DNA of 59,995 bases from Rs1 sp034111875 (GCA_034111875.1 JAWUWK010000020.1:1-59995), one strand, 5' to 3'. Positions 26,929-37,336 are shown, counted from the first letter of the stretch. The notes: generated by a model not told the origin, from the sequence alone. Translations and numbers: made by a program.

Positions 26929-28509
26929 TCAATCCTCTAGCCCAGCCCTGACCATATTTAACAGACCTTGAGTAGATTCATCATGCTTAGCGTCTGAGCT
27001 TTTGGTTAAATTATTCGCCAATGTTTTACCTAATTGCACACCCCATTGATCAAAGGAATTGATGTTCCAGATTACGCCTTGAACAAACACTTTATGCTCG
27101 TATAGCGCAATTAATGCTCCTATATTTTTTGGCGTGATCTTATCCATAAGGATCACATTAGAAGGCTTGTTACCTTCGCAATAATGATAGCTTGGATCAA
27201 CATCCCCTGTTCCTAACATAAAAGCTTCTGCTTGAGCAAGCATATTAGTCAACAACGCCATATTATGTTCAGGGGTATCTGAGCTTTGGGATAGAGAGGC
27301 TATAAAATCTATCGGCACAAACCGCGTGCCCTGGTGCAATAATTGAAAAAAAGCATGCTGGCCATTCGAGCCCGTCTGCCCCCAAATAATGGGAGCAGTT
27401 GCATAACTGATCGCTGCACCATTAACATCGATGGATTTGCCGTTGCTTTCCATATCCAATTGCTGCAAAAAAACAGGAAATTGAGTTAACTGCTGATCAT
27501 AAGGTATGACTGCTTGGCTGTCAGCAGCTTGAAAATTGATGTTCCATATGCCTATTAACCCCAATAGAACAGGTAGATTATTTTCAAAAGGGGCTTCAAA
27601 AAAATGCTTATCAAGCTCATGAGCCCCTTCTAGCAATTCGACAAATCGAGAATAGCCAATACTCATCGCGATAGGCAAACCAATACTCGACCAGAGAGAA
27701 AAACGACCACCAACCCAGTCCCAAAATTCAAATATATTTTTCCGATCAATCCCAAACGCCACTGCCGCTTCTATATTAGCCGATACCGCCACGAAGTGCT
27801 GGGTGATATTTTCCTCCGTTGTCTGCGCATGCTCCAAAAACCATTTCTTTGATGTACAAGCATTGATATGCGTTTCTTGTGTCACAAAAGATTTACTAGA
27901 GACAATAAAAAGTGTCTCTTCTTGCTTCAAGTATTTTAAGGTTTTTTGTATATGAGAACTGTCAACATTAGACACAAAAAAACATCTCAACTGGTGGTGT
28001 TGATAGTCTAACAATGCGCGACAAACCATATTCGGGCCAAGATGTGAGCCCCCTATACCAATATTGACAATGTTCTTGATTCTTTGCCCACTAAAGCCCA
28101 GCCACTTCCCATTGCGAACAGCATCACTGAATATCTCTATCCGTTGCAAGGCGGCATTTATCTGCGGCATAATGTTTTGGCCATCAACCATAACCGCTGA
28201 ATTACTTCGATTGCGTAACGCAGTATGCAATACTGGGCGCGCCTCGCTAGCGTTTATTTGATCACCTGAATACATCTGCTCAATTTTACTCTGCAAAGGC
28301 GACTCTTGGGCCAATTTTAGCAGCTCAGAAAGCACGCTAGGGGAAATTTTATTTTTAGAATAGTCAACAAATAAGCCCTCAACCTTTTGACTCATCTTGT
28401 CAAACCGCCCCGGATATTTAGCAAAATAATCTACGATTAAATCCGATTGGCTCTGTTGCGCCAACTTTTCCAATTTTTGCCAAGCCTTTGTCCTTAAAGG
28501 GTTGTACAT
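26929..28509 (-). CDS. pgi: Glucose-6-phosphate isomerase
   Basis: The 526-residue enzyme interconverts glucose-6-phosphate and fructose-6-phosphate. The start at 28509 follows a strong GGGAGG four bases upstream, which decides against the ATG at 28539. Visible motifs: NIGIGGSHLGPNM (phosphate site), WDWVGGRFSLWSSIGLPIA, QLDMESNGKS with the catalytic Glu, GSNGQHAFFQLLHQGT with the ring-opening His and the C-terminal QWGVQLGK with the conserved Lys. Lies alone between an IS110 remnant and a divergent gene. Confidence 0.97.
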   Translation of the reverse strand: MYNPLRTKAWQKLEKLAQQSQSDLIVDYFAKYPGRFDKMSQKVEGLFVDYSKNKISPSVLSELLKLAQESPLQSKIEQMYSGDQINASEARPVLHTALRNRSNSAVMVDGQNIMPQINAALQRIEIFSDAVRNGKWLGFSGQRIKNIVNIGIGGSHLGPNMVCRALLDYQHHQLRCFFVSNVDSSHIQKTLKYLKQEETLFIVSSKSFVTQETHINACTSKKWFLEHAQTTEENITQHFVAVSANIEAAVAFGIDRKNIFEFWDWVGGRFSLWSSIGLPIAMSIGYSRFVELLEGAHELDKHFFEAPFENNLPVLLGLIGIWNINFQAADSQAVIPYDQQLTQFPVFLQQLDMESNGKSIDVNGAAISYATAPIIWGQTGSNGQHAFFQLLHQGTRFVPIDFIASLSQSSDTPEHNMALLTNMLAQAEAFMLGTGDVDPSYHYCEGNKPSNVILMDKITPKNIGALIALYEHKVFVQGVIWNINSFDQWGVQLGKTLANNLTKSSDAKHDESTQGLLNMVRAGLED

Positions 28510-28778
28510 GAATCCTCCCATGATAATAAAATAATGCATTGTAACCTAACTGATTGCGCTATTAACTATTTTGTATCGATAACATCATTTTATTGATAAG
28601 GCGCAACTGTCATTGATGTATATTTAACAACCTCCTGTCTATACTATAGGCTTAACTTTGAATGTAATAATATCTTAAAATAGTTAGCCGCTAAACTAAA
28701 AGGAATGCCTGAACACTCTTTACATTGGCTCTGAAAATCAATCGACTATACGCACACCCCTTGGTATGAAATAGAATA

Positions 28779-29501
28779 ATGACATCTAAATACACACGAC
28801 TAGATAGGTTCATCAGTAAATTAATATTGATAAAGCGAAAAGATGTTCGGCTCTTATTGGCTCAACAGCGCATTTTGGTGGATGGCATAATAGCCTCAGA
28901 CTCGCAGCAATCAATCGGTCCGTTTAATCGAGTTGTGTTAGATGCCAACATTCTACAAGATAGCGCTGCAGTTTATTACATGTTAAATAAACCTAAAAAT
29001 ATAGTCTGCGCTACTAGCGATGACAAGCATAAAACCGTGCTTGAGCTTATCTCGCAAGATATATCCGAACAGCTACATATTGCCGGGCGGTTAGATTTAA
29101 ATTCAACCGGCTTAGTCCTATTAACTAATGATGGAAAGTGGTCGAAAGCACTTAGCAGTCCGACCAGTAATGTTCACAAGCAATATTTAGTTGACGTTGA
29201 GAACTCTCTCAGCTCTGAATACATCAGTGCCTTTACTGAAGGTATGTACTTTGCCTATGAAAACATCACGACGAAACCAGCCAAACTCCAGATCATCAGC
29301 GAGAAAAAAGCCCTAGTCATATTGTCAGAGGGACGTTACCATCAAATCAAAAGAATGTTTGGACGCTTTAGAAACCCTGTACTTAGCATCCACAGAATAG
29401 CGATTGGTTCACTCAACTTATGCGAGCATCTTTTACCAGGGCATTATCGTCCTTTAAGTCAAAGTGAACTCTGCGCGCTAGAGTTTCAAATAAAGCCCTA
29501 A
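28779..29501 (+). CDS. RsuA/RluE-family rRNA pseudouridine synthase
   Basis: The 240-residue product has an S4-like N-terminus (LDRFISKLILIKRKDVRLLL) and the catalytic motif GRLDLNSTGLVLLTNDG, whose Asp attacks the target uridine. KPAKLQIISEKKALVILSEG and YHQIKRMFG are the family C-terminal motifs. It is closest in architecture to RsuA (16S rRNA position 516) but RluE/RluF cannot be excluded. Divergent from pgi. Confidence 0.88.
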   Translation: MTSKYTRLDRFISKLILIKRKDVRLLLAQQRILVDGIIASDSQQSIGPFNRVVLDANILQDSAAVYYMLNKPKNIVCATSDDKHKTVLELISQDISEQLHIAGRLDLNSTGLVLLTNDGKWSKALSSPTSNVHKQYLVDVENSLSSEYISAFTEGMYFAYENITTKPAKLQIISEKKALVILSEGRYHQIKRMFGRFRNPVLSIHRIAIGSLNLCEHLLPGHYRPLSQSELCALEFQIKP

Positions 29502-30600
29502 AAAACCGCGAAGCTAACGCTATTTTCAACAAACTTAAGCTATAAAGAAGCCTCGTAAACTCAGATGCTAAATCTGTGAGTTTCTTTTTGAAGACTAGCC
29601 GCTAGGCTGGTCAGCTCTTCACTTGCCACAAGGATTTGATCAGAATCAGTACCTGTCTGCTTAGACAAGTCACTGATGTTTTTGATGTTATCGGTTACTT
29701 CTGCTGTGACTACGGATTGCTGTTTATTTGCCGAAGTGATTTTTTCGGTCATAATCTGTATCTGCTCGATTGCCAACGAAATTCTGATCAGTGCCGCACC
29801 CGTATTTTCGGCCTGCTTTATCACTTGCTCCATTTGATGTTTGCCCCGATTCATCGCTTGGGCATAGCCCTGAGCACCTTTTTGTAATTCGCCCACCATC
29901 TTTTCAATTTGCATGGTAGAACCTTGAGCGCTTTTAGCTAAGGAATTCACTTGATCTGCAACCACCGCAAAGCCACGATCTTGATCCCCTGCTCTAGCCG
30001 TCTCTATCAATGCGTTAAGCGCCAGTAGATTGGTTTGGTCTGCGATGCCGTTGATAACATCAACAATCCCCGTACATCATTGGCACCTTTTTTAACTTGC
30101 GATAGCGTCTCAGTCATATGATCCATCTGAAAAGAAAAAGTGTGGATAGAAGAAATGGTATTTTTTACTTCAACAGAACCAGTTTGAGCTTCTTTATTAG
30201 CTAAATGCGCCGCATTTTTCGCCTCATGCGGGCTGGAATTGACATCTCCAAGAGAATTACTCATCTGATGGATAGCCTTTTCAACTTGCTCAGTACCTTC
30301 ATTTTGATTCTGAATATGTACCCAAGTTTGCTGTGTAATAATAAATAACTCTTCAGCTGCACTCGCTTGCTTTTGTGCAGACAAACTAATGCGCGGCACC
30401 ATGACCTTCAAATTGTCATTCTTATTTTTTAAGGTGCCTTGTAGATCGCCAATTTCATCCTGTCTTTCTACTGTAATCTCTGAAGACAAGTCACCAGAGG
30501 CAACTTTCTTTGCCAGTAGAGAGGCGATTGTTAATGGCTTACTTATTCTCGAGGCCATCACTACACCAAAAGTAACAATCAGAGTAATTGAGACCAACAG

Positions 30601-30627
30601 TATCACCAGTATCACCAGTATCACCAG
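30601..30627. repeat. 9-bp tandem repeat in the receptor's transmembrane segment
   Basis: Three exact TATCACCAG copies (30601-30609, 30610-30618, 30619-30627) plus a partial fourth. On the minus strand they encode Leu-Val-Ile repeats, lengthening the second membrane helix of the chemoreceptor pseudogene. Confidence 0.9.
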
Positions 30628-31334
30628 TATCAGCCATTTAAGTTTCTCAGAACTAGCGAAGTCTTCGGCTTCATTAACTTCAGCCAATAGCGCCCAAGTA
30701 ATACCGTTTACATCTATCGGCGTGTAAGCTGATAATACCTTATTGCCCAATGCGTTAGTGATGACTTTAGTGCCTGGATTACCCGCTAAAGCCTCCAGTA
30801 CAGACTCAGTGTTTATGCCTTTACTTTCGATAGAGCCTGAGAATGAAGCCGCTACAGATCTGTGATCGGGATCCAACAATGAGTCAAAGCGGATACGATA
30901 ATCGTGGCCAACCAAATAAGATTCTCCGCTTTTTCCCATGCCATCGCGGATACCGGTTATATCATTGATACCTTTGTGGTAATTTCAGCGCAATCATTAA
31001 TTCGACTTTGCCATCACCCCCCACCAAAGGCTGAGCCATGAAAGCACTGGCATGATTGTCTTCTGCTTTATAACTTGCAATATCCGCATAGCCAAAAACT
31101 TTACTGCGGCTGACTCTTGCTACTAACTGGCCTAAACTGCTTTCCCCGTAGAGACCTGTGACTAAATTAGTGTTTAAATCGCTCCCTTTAGATACCGTGA
31201 AAAAGTTATAACCGTCGGAATTAATTAAATATAAGTTGGGATAGCCATATTGCATGGCATAATTTTCATAGAATGAACTGCCAAATTCATCGACAGGGCT
31301 TAAGGCTTCCGCTACATCTATTTCAGCCATCAAA

Positions 31335-31358
31335 GCCCATTTATGCCCATTTATGCCC
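31335..31358. repeat. 10-bp tandem duplication breaking the chemoreceptor gene
   Basis: GCCCATTTAT occurs twice in a row (31335-31344, 31345-31354) with a GCCC start of a third. Removing one copy restores the frame across the site (…SGHKWALMAEID…), so this duplication is itself an inactivating event. Confidence 0.92.
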
Positions 31359-32197
31359 GGAACATTCTAGCGGTACCCAGGCAGATAAAACCGGTTTTTC
31401 TAAATAGTTTGTAATGATGCCTGTATTAGTTTCGCCCGCTAATGCTTGGTCTATTGCAGAAGATGCTACCTTATAATCTGCCAAGCCTAAGAGTGATGAT
31501 TGAACCGTTCGATTACCTTCACCGCTAGAATCAGAACGCATCGTGTTGTCACTGCCAACAAGATATGTTTCACCTGTCTCACCTAGGCCAGCACGCTCGC
31601 TCATGATTTTGTTTATTTGCTCAGTATTCACTTGGAACACAACGACCCCAATAACACCAACATAATGTCGCATGGGCGCTGCTATGAATTTCTGCGGTGA
31701 GTTTAAAGAAGGATAATAAATTTCAAAATCTGAGCTCAAGTAATTTTCTTTCTTACCCGCTTTTAATGCTTTTTGGTTAGCGGCAAATCAGCCAAAGGTC
31801 CCTTGAGTAAATCGGAACCAAAGTCTATATTTTTTTCACCGAGTAAATAACACGATTCTTGCGTGACTCGATCATAATCAGATCTTCATCGCCAAATTTC
31901 TCTTGGAAATTACGAATACCAGGGTGTTATGTATAGTCTGCTTTTGAATACTTTGATTTATCCGAACCCCGTTTTAGCTTAGCCTTACTCCCCATTGGGG
32001 ATTTATTCTTTACCAAATAATAATACTGTGCAACTACGGCTTCATCGTCAAGTACGGTTAAATGCAAGAAATTCCATTCCTTGAATAGCTTGTTTAAAGC
32101 CGACGAAACCCACAATAGTAGCCGGAATCCCCCCCAGCGCTAAAAAACTTAAAATGAACTTTTGTCCAATCTTTAGCTTGCCAAGCCCCAGATTCAT

Positions 32198-32541
32198 TTA
32201 AATACCTCTAGTATTTATTTTTATAATAATCATGGTTTTCTGCTTTTCAATTTTTTATCTACGCCTTAAGGAAAACTCATCAGACAATCGCTGACTGCAG
32301 CATGAGTATAAGTGTTTTCAATCACGATATAACCACGAAAAAACTATCGCTCTATCATATCAATCCAACTAGTTACAAGATTAATTAACTCTACCACTTT
32401 AACTGCTATAAGAATGATTAAATGTCGCAAATCTAACCACTATTCATCAAGTTGCTGATCCGCAAATCGAAATTAAAGGCTTTGTAATACAAGTGAGCTA
32501 ATATTTTTTCCAATCCCACTTTAACCGTTAAAGACACTTAA
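32198..32541. other. Intergenic region, nothing recognised
   Basis: 344 bp of AT-rich sequence between the dead chemoreceptor start and the TetR gene end. No gene, RNA or clear repeat is seen; it must once have held the receptor promoter. Confidence 0.5.
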
Positions 32542-33156
32542 TCAGGATTTTAATAATAAATTCTTCTCGCCTTTCATCCTTAAATTATTGATGTATTCAA
32601 TGATTATTTGAACGGCGGTTTTCATTACAACGTACTGCTTAGCTTTACCTAAGACACTGATACCTTGGATTTGTAACAGTAAGAAATAGCTAATATCAGT
32701 TATATTTTCAGTCTTAGAGATTTCATTGTACTTCTGAGCATTACTCAACACTTGTGAAATGGCATCGAGTATTATCGCATAAAGCTTATTCCCTGCATTA
32801 CTTACCTGCTTATCTGCAAGGGATAATTCCAGAATAGCGTTTTGCACGAAACAGCCACTAGTTTGAGTGTGTTGCATTTTAGAGAAATGTTTAAAAAAAT
32901 TTTCCAAGTCATCTAAGCGACTGGAGTCATCACTCAATTTTTGCAGTGCAGGCAGCGAGTAGTGTTCGATGTAATAGTCCAACGTCAATATATATAGTCT
33001 TTTCTTGTCGCCAAATGTACTGTAAAGACTAAATCTATTGATCGCTAAATGCTCAACTAAATCAGCTAATGAAGTATTCGCATAGCCATTCTGCCAGAAC
33101 AAATCCATCGCTTTGGAAAGTACAAGTTCAGGCTCAAAATTTTTTTTACGACCCAT
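32542..33156 (-). CDS. TetR-family transcriptional regulator
   Basis: The 204-residue product has the TetR DNA-binding domain at residues 6-50 (VLSKAMDLFWQNGYANTSLA then HLAINRFSLYSTFGDKKRLY) and a ~150-residue ligand-binding domain with TSGCFVQNAILELSLADK, the TetR_C style found in AcrR/YxaF-like regulators with a cysteine. It is divergent from a broken glutathione S-transferase gene 380 bp away, its likely former target. The frame is intact. Confidence 0.88.
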   Translation of the reverse strand: MGRKKNFEPELVLSKAMDLFWQNGYANTSLADLVEHLAINRFSLYSTFGDKKRLYILTLDYYIEHYSLPALQKLSDDSSRLDDLENFFKHFSKMQHTQTSGCFVQNAILELSLADKQVSNAGNKLYAIILDAISQVLSNAQKYNEISKTENITDISYFLLLQIQGISVLGKAKQYVVMKTAVQIIIEYINNLRMKGEKNLLLKS

Positions 33157-33536
33157 ATTAATTTTTCTTCGTTTAATTAAACAGTATCACTGCTATTAAG
33201 TTTACAAGAAACAGATAATACAGACCCCTGTTTTATAAATCCATTGCTTGGGTACAAGCGAACAAGTCCCACAAACTTAAGCCTAAAAGGATTGGTCGCC
33301 CAGTGAGCATGAATAAACATTCGATCCAAGTCCTCTGTGAACCCTAAAGCAGAAGGTTATAAATGTCGAATTATTTGGGTAGTTAGATTGCAAAGGCCCA
33401 TCATTGCTAGATTCTGTTTTTGGCATATGGCCGTTGTACAACCTACAGAGAAAACACAGGCCTTATTCGCACATTCTCTTGAGCTATTTACACGAACAGA
33501 GCATGTTGTTTTCTAACTAAATGTTCGGGTATTATT
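33157..33536. other. Intergenic region between TetR gene and GST pseudogene
   Basis: 380 bp with no gene. It contains at 33446-33471 a 26-bp segment that recurs with three mismatches at 15198-15223, upstream of the argP pseudogene. The divergent promoters should lie here, but none stands out. Confidence 0.5.
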
Positions 33537-34101
33537 ATGAAAATTTATTAATTAGCAAGTTCACCTAGCGCCCTTTAAAGTTGACATTCGAGGCGGCTAA
33601 AATTTAACACCAGAATTTATGACAAAATCCACCAACGGATCAATCCCTCTGCTGAAACTAGATAACGGTAATTTTATTTGCAAATCCGTGGCTATTTGCT
33701 GCTACCTTGAAACTATTCAGCAGCCAACACATTCGCTTTTCGGCGACACAGCGCTAGCACAAGCTAATGTCGAGATGTGGCACAGAATGGTTGAGCTGAA
33801 AGGTTTATTTGTAGCATTCCAAGCGTTTAGAAATATTTCCGGGGTATATTCCGATCGTGAAACAATTGTGTAAGCCTGGGGAGACGAGGCACGCACAAGA
33901 GTCGAGTTATTGTTGCCTGTGCTTAACAAGCTGTTAACAAATAATGAGTATATTACGGGTGTAAATTTCACAATTGTCGACATCAATGCTTTTGTGATGA
34001 TCAACGTTTGCAAAGCAATAAAGATTGATGTTGCTGAAGAGTTCCCAGGCATAGAGCGCTGGCATGAACGAGTTGCACAGCGCCCGTCAATTAAAAAATA
34101 A
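33537..34101 (+). pseudogene. Glutathione S-transferase pseudogene
   Basis: ATG 33537 starts MKIY, hits a stop, then continues LASSPSAL, the GST glutathione-site N-terminus. A stretch of the thioredoxin-like domain is deleted before LTPEFMTKSTNGSIPLLKLD and FICKSVAICCYLE (the Glu/Ser-Val-Ala glutathione motif, here KSVAI). A stop at 33871 precedes the helical C-terminal domain, YITGVNFTIVDINAFVMINV (N-capping box) to ERWHERVAQRPSIKK. Inactive. Confidence 0.85.
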
Positions 34102-34233
34102 TACTGTTATGAAGTGGCGCTTCGATACTATTGTTTAAACAGACTCATCAGAGTAAGACTAACCTTTAGTTTATGTATCGCAGCTGAGCTTTTTTTATCG
34201 ATACTATTTCTAGAACTTGAATAACTATATGTT

Positions 34234-34674
34234 TTATCGATTCAGCAACGCAGGCCAATTTTTATCTGCTTGTTGGATGAACCCTGCGATATCTTTTTGC
34301 CATTTGTTCTGAATTTCACTATCGTAATTTAAATAGAGCTTACCTTTAACAATATTCCAGTTTTTCGGATCACCTGACGCCCTGTCGTTTTTTGCAGCCA
34401 CCGCCCAAGCACAAAAGCCACCGTATTGTGGAGCGTACTTGGCAGGGTTTTCTTCAAATTTTTGTAAATTTTCAGACGTTGAAAATAACCATTTAGCCTT
34501 TTTATAAACAGTCGAATATTGCTTATTGCCTTTCACCGGCTTTCCCTGTGAAAAATAGGCAACAGTATCATAGCCACTGAGCGCGTTATTGTTAAAGAAA
34601 CCGGTATAAATCGCATCACCTGCCAGCGCATTACCGGCCCATAATAAAACCAATATAGATAATAATTTTTTCAT
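34234..34674 (-). CDS. Exported YHS-domain protein
   Basis: The 146-residue product has a signal peptide (MKKLLSILVLLWAGNALA, cleavage after ALA) and a YHS domain with ALSGYDTVAYFSQGKPVKG, AKWLFSTSENLQKFEENP and YAPQYGGFCAWAVA. YHS domains of this type are small periplasmic proteins proposed to bind metal or haem-like ligands; function not settled. GAGGA four bases upstream of the ATG supports the start. Monocistronic. Confidence 0.85.
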   Translation of the reverse strand: MKKLLSILVLLWAGNALAGDAIYTGFFNNNALSGYDTVAYFSQGKPVKGNKQYSTVYKKAKWLFSTSENLQKFEENPAKYAPQYGGFCAWAVAAKNDRASGDPKNWNIVKGKLYLNYDSEIQNKWQKDIAGFIQQADKNWPALLNR

Positions 34675-34806
34675 AAAATCCTCGTAATGAATGACGTTTT
34701 TTCTGAATATTCAATATTTTGTAATTTTTACTGCTGTCTCATCGATGATTCAATACTACGAAATTGATCATTACTAAGCTTTACGAACCTTGGGCTTAGA
34801 TTAGAT

Positions 34807-35997
34807 TCAATTAATATTATTAGACGCCACTGCTTTACCAACAAAATCCCGCACTACCTTTGATAAACGTAAGACACCTTGCTCAATATCATCCTCGCAT
34901 GGATGACTGAAATTGAGCCGCAGATAACAGCAAGGGTTAGCTTGGTCTACCTGAAATACTTGCCCGGGTACTACCGCAACACCCTGCGTCAGCAATGTAT
35001 TAGTAAGATCCAGCATATCAATAGCGAACTGGCTGTTTATTTTTACCCAAAGAAACATTCCCCCGCTCGTTTCGCTGACATCTATATGTTTGCCTAAATG
35101 CAAGATGAGCTGTTCTAACATTAGATCATGTTTTCTTTTATAGTTTTGTCTGACCCCCTCCAGATAAACTCGATAATTTTGATGCTGTAATAAGTGCAGC
35201 AGGACATATTGTAATGGAGTGTTTGTCTGCAAATCTGTGACTTGCTTTACTTTAAGTAATTGCCGAATGACATCCCGACACGCCTCAACAACGCCGATGC
35301 GTAATCCTGGACAGGCTATTTTTGAAAAAGAACGCACTACGATTGTGTTTTGAGGATTATAGCTTGCCACTAGCGGTAGCTGCTCTCCGCGAAAGCGCAA
35401 TTCTCGATAAGGCGCATCTTCAATCAGGGTTACTTGGTATTTGTGACATAACCTTGCTATGCCATAGCGGGTCTTTACATCATAACTGATACCCGTCGGG
35501 TTATGAAAATCGGCGATTATATAAAATATTTTTATTACTTGCTGCTGAAAAATTTGTTCCAATTCAACAAGGTCTGGTCCCGATTGCAGTTGCGAAACAC
35601 TGATCACTTCTGCTTGGGCTAATTCAAATACTTGTAACGCACCCAAGTAGCTAGGAGATTCTACGACGACTTTATCTCCAGGGTTAATATAGGCCCTTGC
35701 AATTAAATCTAAGCCTTGTTGCGAGCCATTAGTGATCATCAAGTCTCGGTCATTGTCGGTATCATATTCTTGTTTCAAAAAATCTATCAGTGGCTGGTAA
35801 CCGCTACTTCGAGAATATTGAAATAATTCGGTATTGCTAACCAGACTAGCAAACGATTGTTGCATCAACTTCAACGGAAAACTATCTTGCTCTGGTAACC
35901 CTCCCGCAAACGACAGTACATTTTTCTGGCTAGCTATTTGCAAGATTTCTCGTATATAAGAAGGTTTCAATCTTTCTAGGCTCATCACAGGTGACAT
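34807..35997 (-). CDS. PLP-dependent aminotransferase (class I/II, LysN/2-aminoadipate-type)
   Basis: The 396-residue fold-type I aminotransferase has LSFAGGLPEQDSFP near the N-terminus, LMITNGSQQGLDLIARAYIN, an ADFHNPTGISYDV segment that binds the cofactor phosphate and pyridine, and the PLP-binding Lys in VRSFSKIACPGLRIG. The closest type I know is the LysN/Aro8-like group acting on aromatic or 2-aminoadipate substrates. The start is backed by AGGAG six bases upstream. Divergent, 108 bp apart, from an AraC regulator that may control it. Confidence 0.85.
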   Translation of the reverse strand: MSPVMSLERLKPSYIREILQIASQKNVLSFAGGLPEQDSFPLKLMQQSFASLVSNTELFQYSRSSGYQPLIDFLKQEYDTDNDRDLMITNGSQQGLDLIARAYINPGDKVVVESPSYLGALQVFELAQAEVISVSQLQSGPDLVELEQIFQQQVIKIFYIIADFHNPTGISYDVKTRYGIARLCHKYQVTLIEDAPYRELRFRGEQLPLVASYNPQNTIVVRSFSKIACPGLRIGVVEACRDVIRQLLKVKQVTDLQTNTPLQYVLLHLLQHQNYRVYLEGVRQNYKRKHDLMLEQLILHLGKHIDVSETSGGMFLWVKINSQFAIDMLDLTNTLLTQGVAVVPGQVFQVDQANPCCYLRLNFSHPCEDDIEQGVLRLSKVVRDFVGKAVASNNIN

Positions 35998-36105
35998 TTT
36001 AAACTCCTATTCAATTAGAGCTTCAAGATTAGTCGAATAATCACTAAGATGTATGTTGATATATACGCATTTATTTGTCGATATATGCTTAAATGAGATA
36101 TTAAT

Positions 36106-36978
36106 GTGAGAAATTTACAACAAGCCAGTAGAATTAATGATGCCCTGCATTATATTCATGGCAATATTAACAGTGACTTATCAGCCAAAACGCTCGCGGG
36201 TATCGCACAGTATTCGGAACAGCACTTCCACCGAATTTTTTATAGATATACTCAAGAGACCGTGAATCAGTTCGTAAGGCGCACGCGCTTAGAAACGGCT
36301 GCAAACCAACTAATGTTTGCACCGGCTAGCCCTGTCGTTGACATAGCGCATAAATGTGGTTTTAATTCGCTCGCCTCTTTCAGCCATGCCTTCAAAAAAC
36401 AGTTTAAGGTCCCGCCTGGAAAATGGCGCACGCATGATAATGCACTTATACAACCTCCGTATTTAGACAACCCTGAAATTGCAGCCGCCTACCTGCGATT
36501 ATCAGATTTACCCTTAGCTGATGTTGAGTTCGTTCAATTAGACGCTTGCTACATCGCTTATATAAGACACCTAGGTTATGACCGTTCTATTAAAAAAACC
36601 TGGAATATATTGCTTGCTTGGGCTAACACAGAAGGTTATGCGCACAATGATCAATTCGGTTTGCATCACTCAAACCCGACTCAAACCCCATTGGACAAAT
36701 GCCACTATGTCGCGGGCATTGAGATAGATAGGCTGATTAATAGAAGAGGGACTGTGCACTCGATGCAAATACCGGGAGGATTACATGCGAAATTTGCATT
36801 AAAGGGTAAATACGGCGAACTGCTACCCAGCATAAGCAAAATTCAACAGCAGTGGTTGCCTTCTTGTGGCCTTATTGCCAAAACGACTCCTGCGATTGTC
36901 AAGTATCAAAAAAATCAATTTTTAGAGTCCGATGAAACATTCGCCTTGAGTTATTACCTACCGCTTTCGTTCTATTAG
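36106..36978 (+). CDS. AraC-family regulator with GyrI-like effector domain
   Basis: The 290-residue product begins at GTG 36106 with two AraC helix-turn-helix motifs (SAKTLAGIAQYSEQHFHRIF and ASPVVDIAHKCGFNSLASFS then HAFKKQFKVPPGKWR), residues ~10-105. It continues with a GyrI-like/SoxS-Rob type small-molecule-binding domain to the end (IAYIRHLGYDRSI, YVAGIEIDRLINRRGTV, GGLHAKFALKGKYGEL). Such fusions sense cationic or hydrophobic drugs (BmrR/Rob class). Divergent to the aminotransferase gene. Confidence 0.88.
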   Translation: MRNLQQASRINDALHYIHGNINSDLSAKTLAGIAQYSEQHFHRIFYRYTQETVNQFVRRTRLETAANQLMFAPASPVVDIAHKCGFNSLASFSHAFKKQFKVPPGKWRTHDNALIQPPYLDNPEIAAAYLRLSDLPLADVEFVQLDACYIAYIRHLGYDRSIKKTWNILLAWANTEGYAHNDQFGLHHSNPTQTPLDKCHYVAGIEIDRLINRRGTVHSMQIPGGLHAKFALKGKYGELLPSISKIQQQWLPSCGLIAKTTPAIVKYQKNQFLESDETFALSYYLPLSFY

Positions 36979-37336
36979 AGCAAACGTCAATAGGCGTTCA
37001 AATATACGCTGTGTATAAATCAGTGGTGAAATACTAAGTGAATAATGAGTCGTATGTGGATTTGCTGAAAAAGTTAACTTAGCTATTGGTTGATCGCATA
37101 GACTTAAACTATCCTGAATCAGTGACTTCACTGCAGTACAGACTGTACGCTCTTGATTATATATCGGTTAGAAGAACATCGACTTAACCTACCGGTGAAG
37201 CTAAGATTTTTCAATTACACTGTAAAGCTAATATTATACACTCTATAGTCACTTTGAAGTCACGCAATCAGGACTATGTAAGGAGTCACCCAGTGGCCTT
37301 TTTAGGACAAGTTTCGCTGTTCGTAAAACCCTAATT
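36979..37336. other. Intergenic region where flhA would be expected
   Basis: 358 bp between the AraC gene and the flhB stop. I see no flhA fragment on the minus strand and no terminator with a T run. In Pseudomonas-type clusters flhA follows flhB here. Confidence 0.55.

Larger units (their letters stand above)
29561..32197 (-). pseudogene. Methyl-accepting chemotaxis protein pseudogene (dCache type)
   Basis: A full chemoreceptor can be read from ATG 32197 (MNLGLGKLKIGQKFILSF) to 29561, but only by crossing several frameshifts. It has a periplasmic dCache-like domain with a repeated GESYLVG/GETYLVG motif, a second membrane segment (ILVILVILVILLVSITLIV), HAMP and a signalling hairpin with the tip region ETARAGDQDRGFAVVAD. 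Lesions seen: homopolymer losses near 31830 and 30068, a 1-base shift near 30950, a 10-bp duplication at 31335-31354 and a missing base near the Lys-rich segment around 31770. About 830 residues when repaired. Inactive. Confidence 0.85.

Noticed and set aside
30007..30939. Separate intact chemoreceptor protein
   Set aside because: Its N- and C-termini continue in neighbouring frames; it is the central part of one broken receptor gene.
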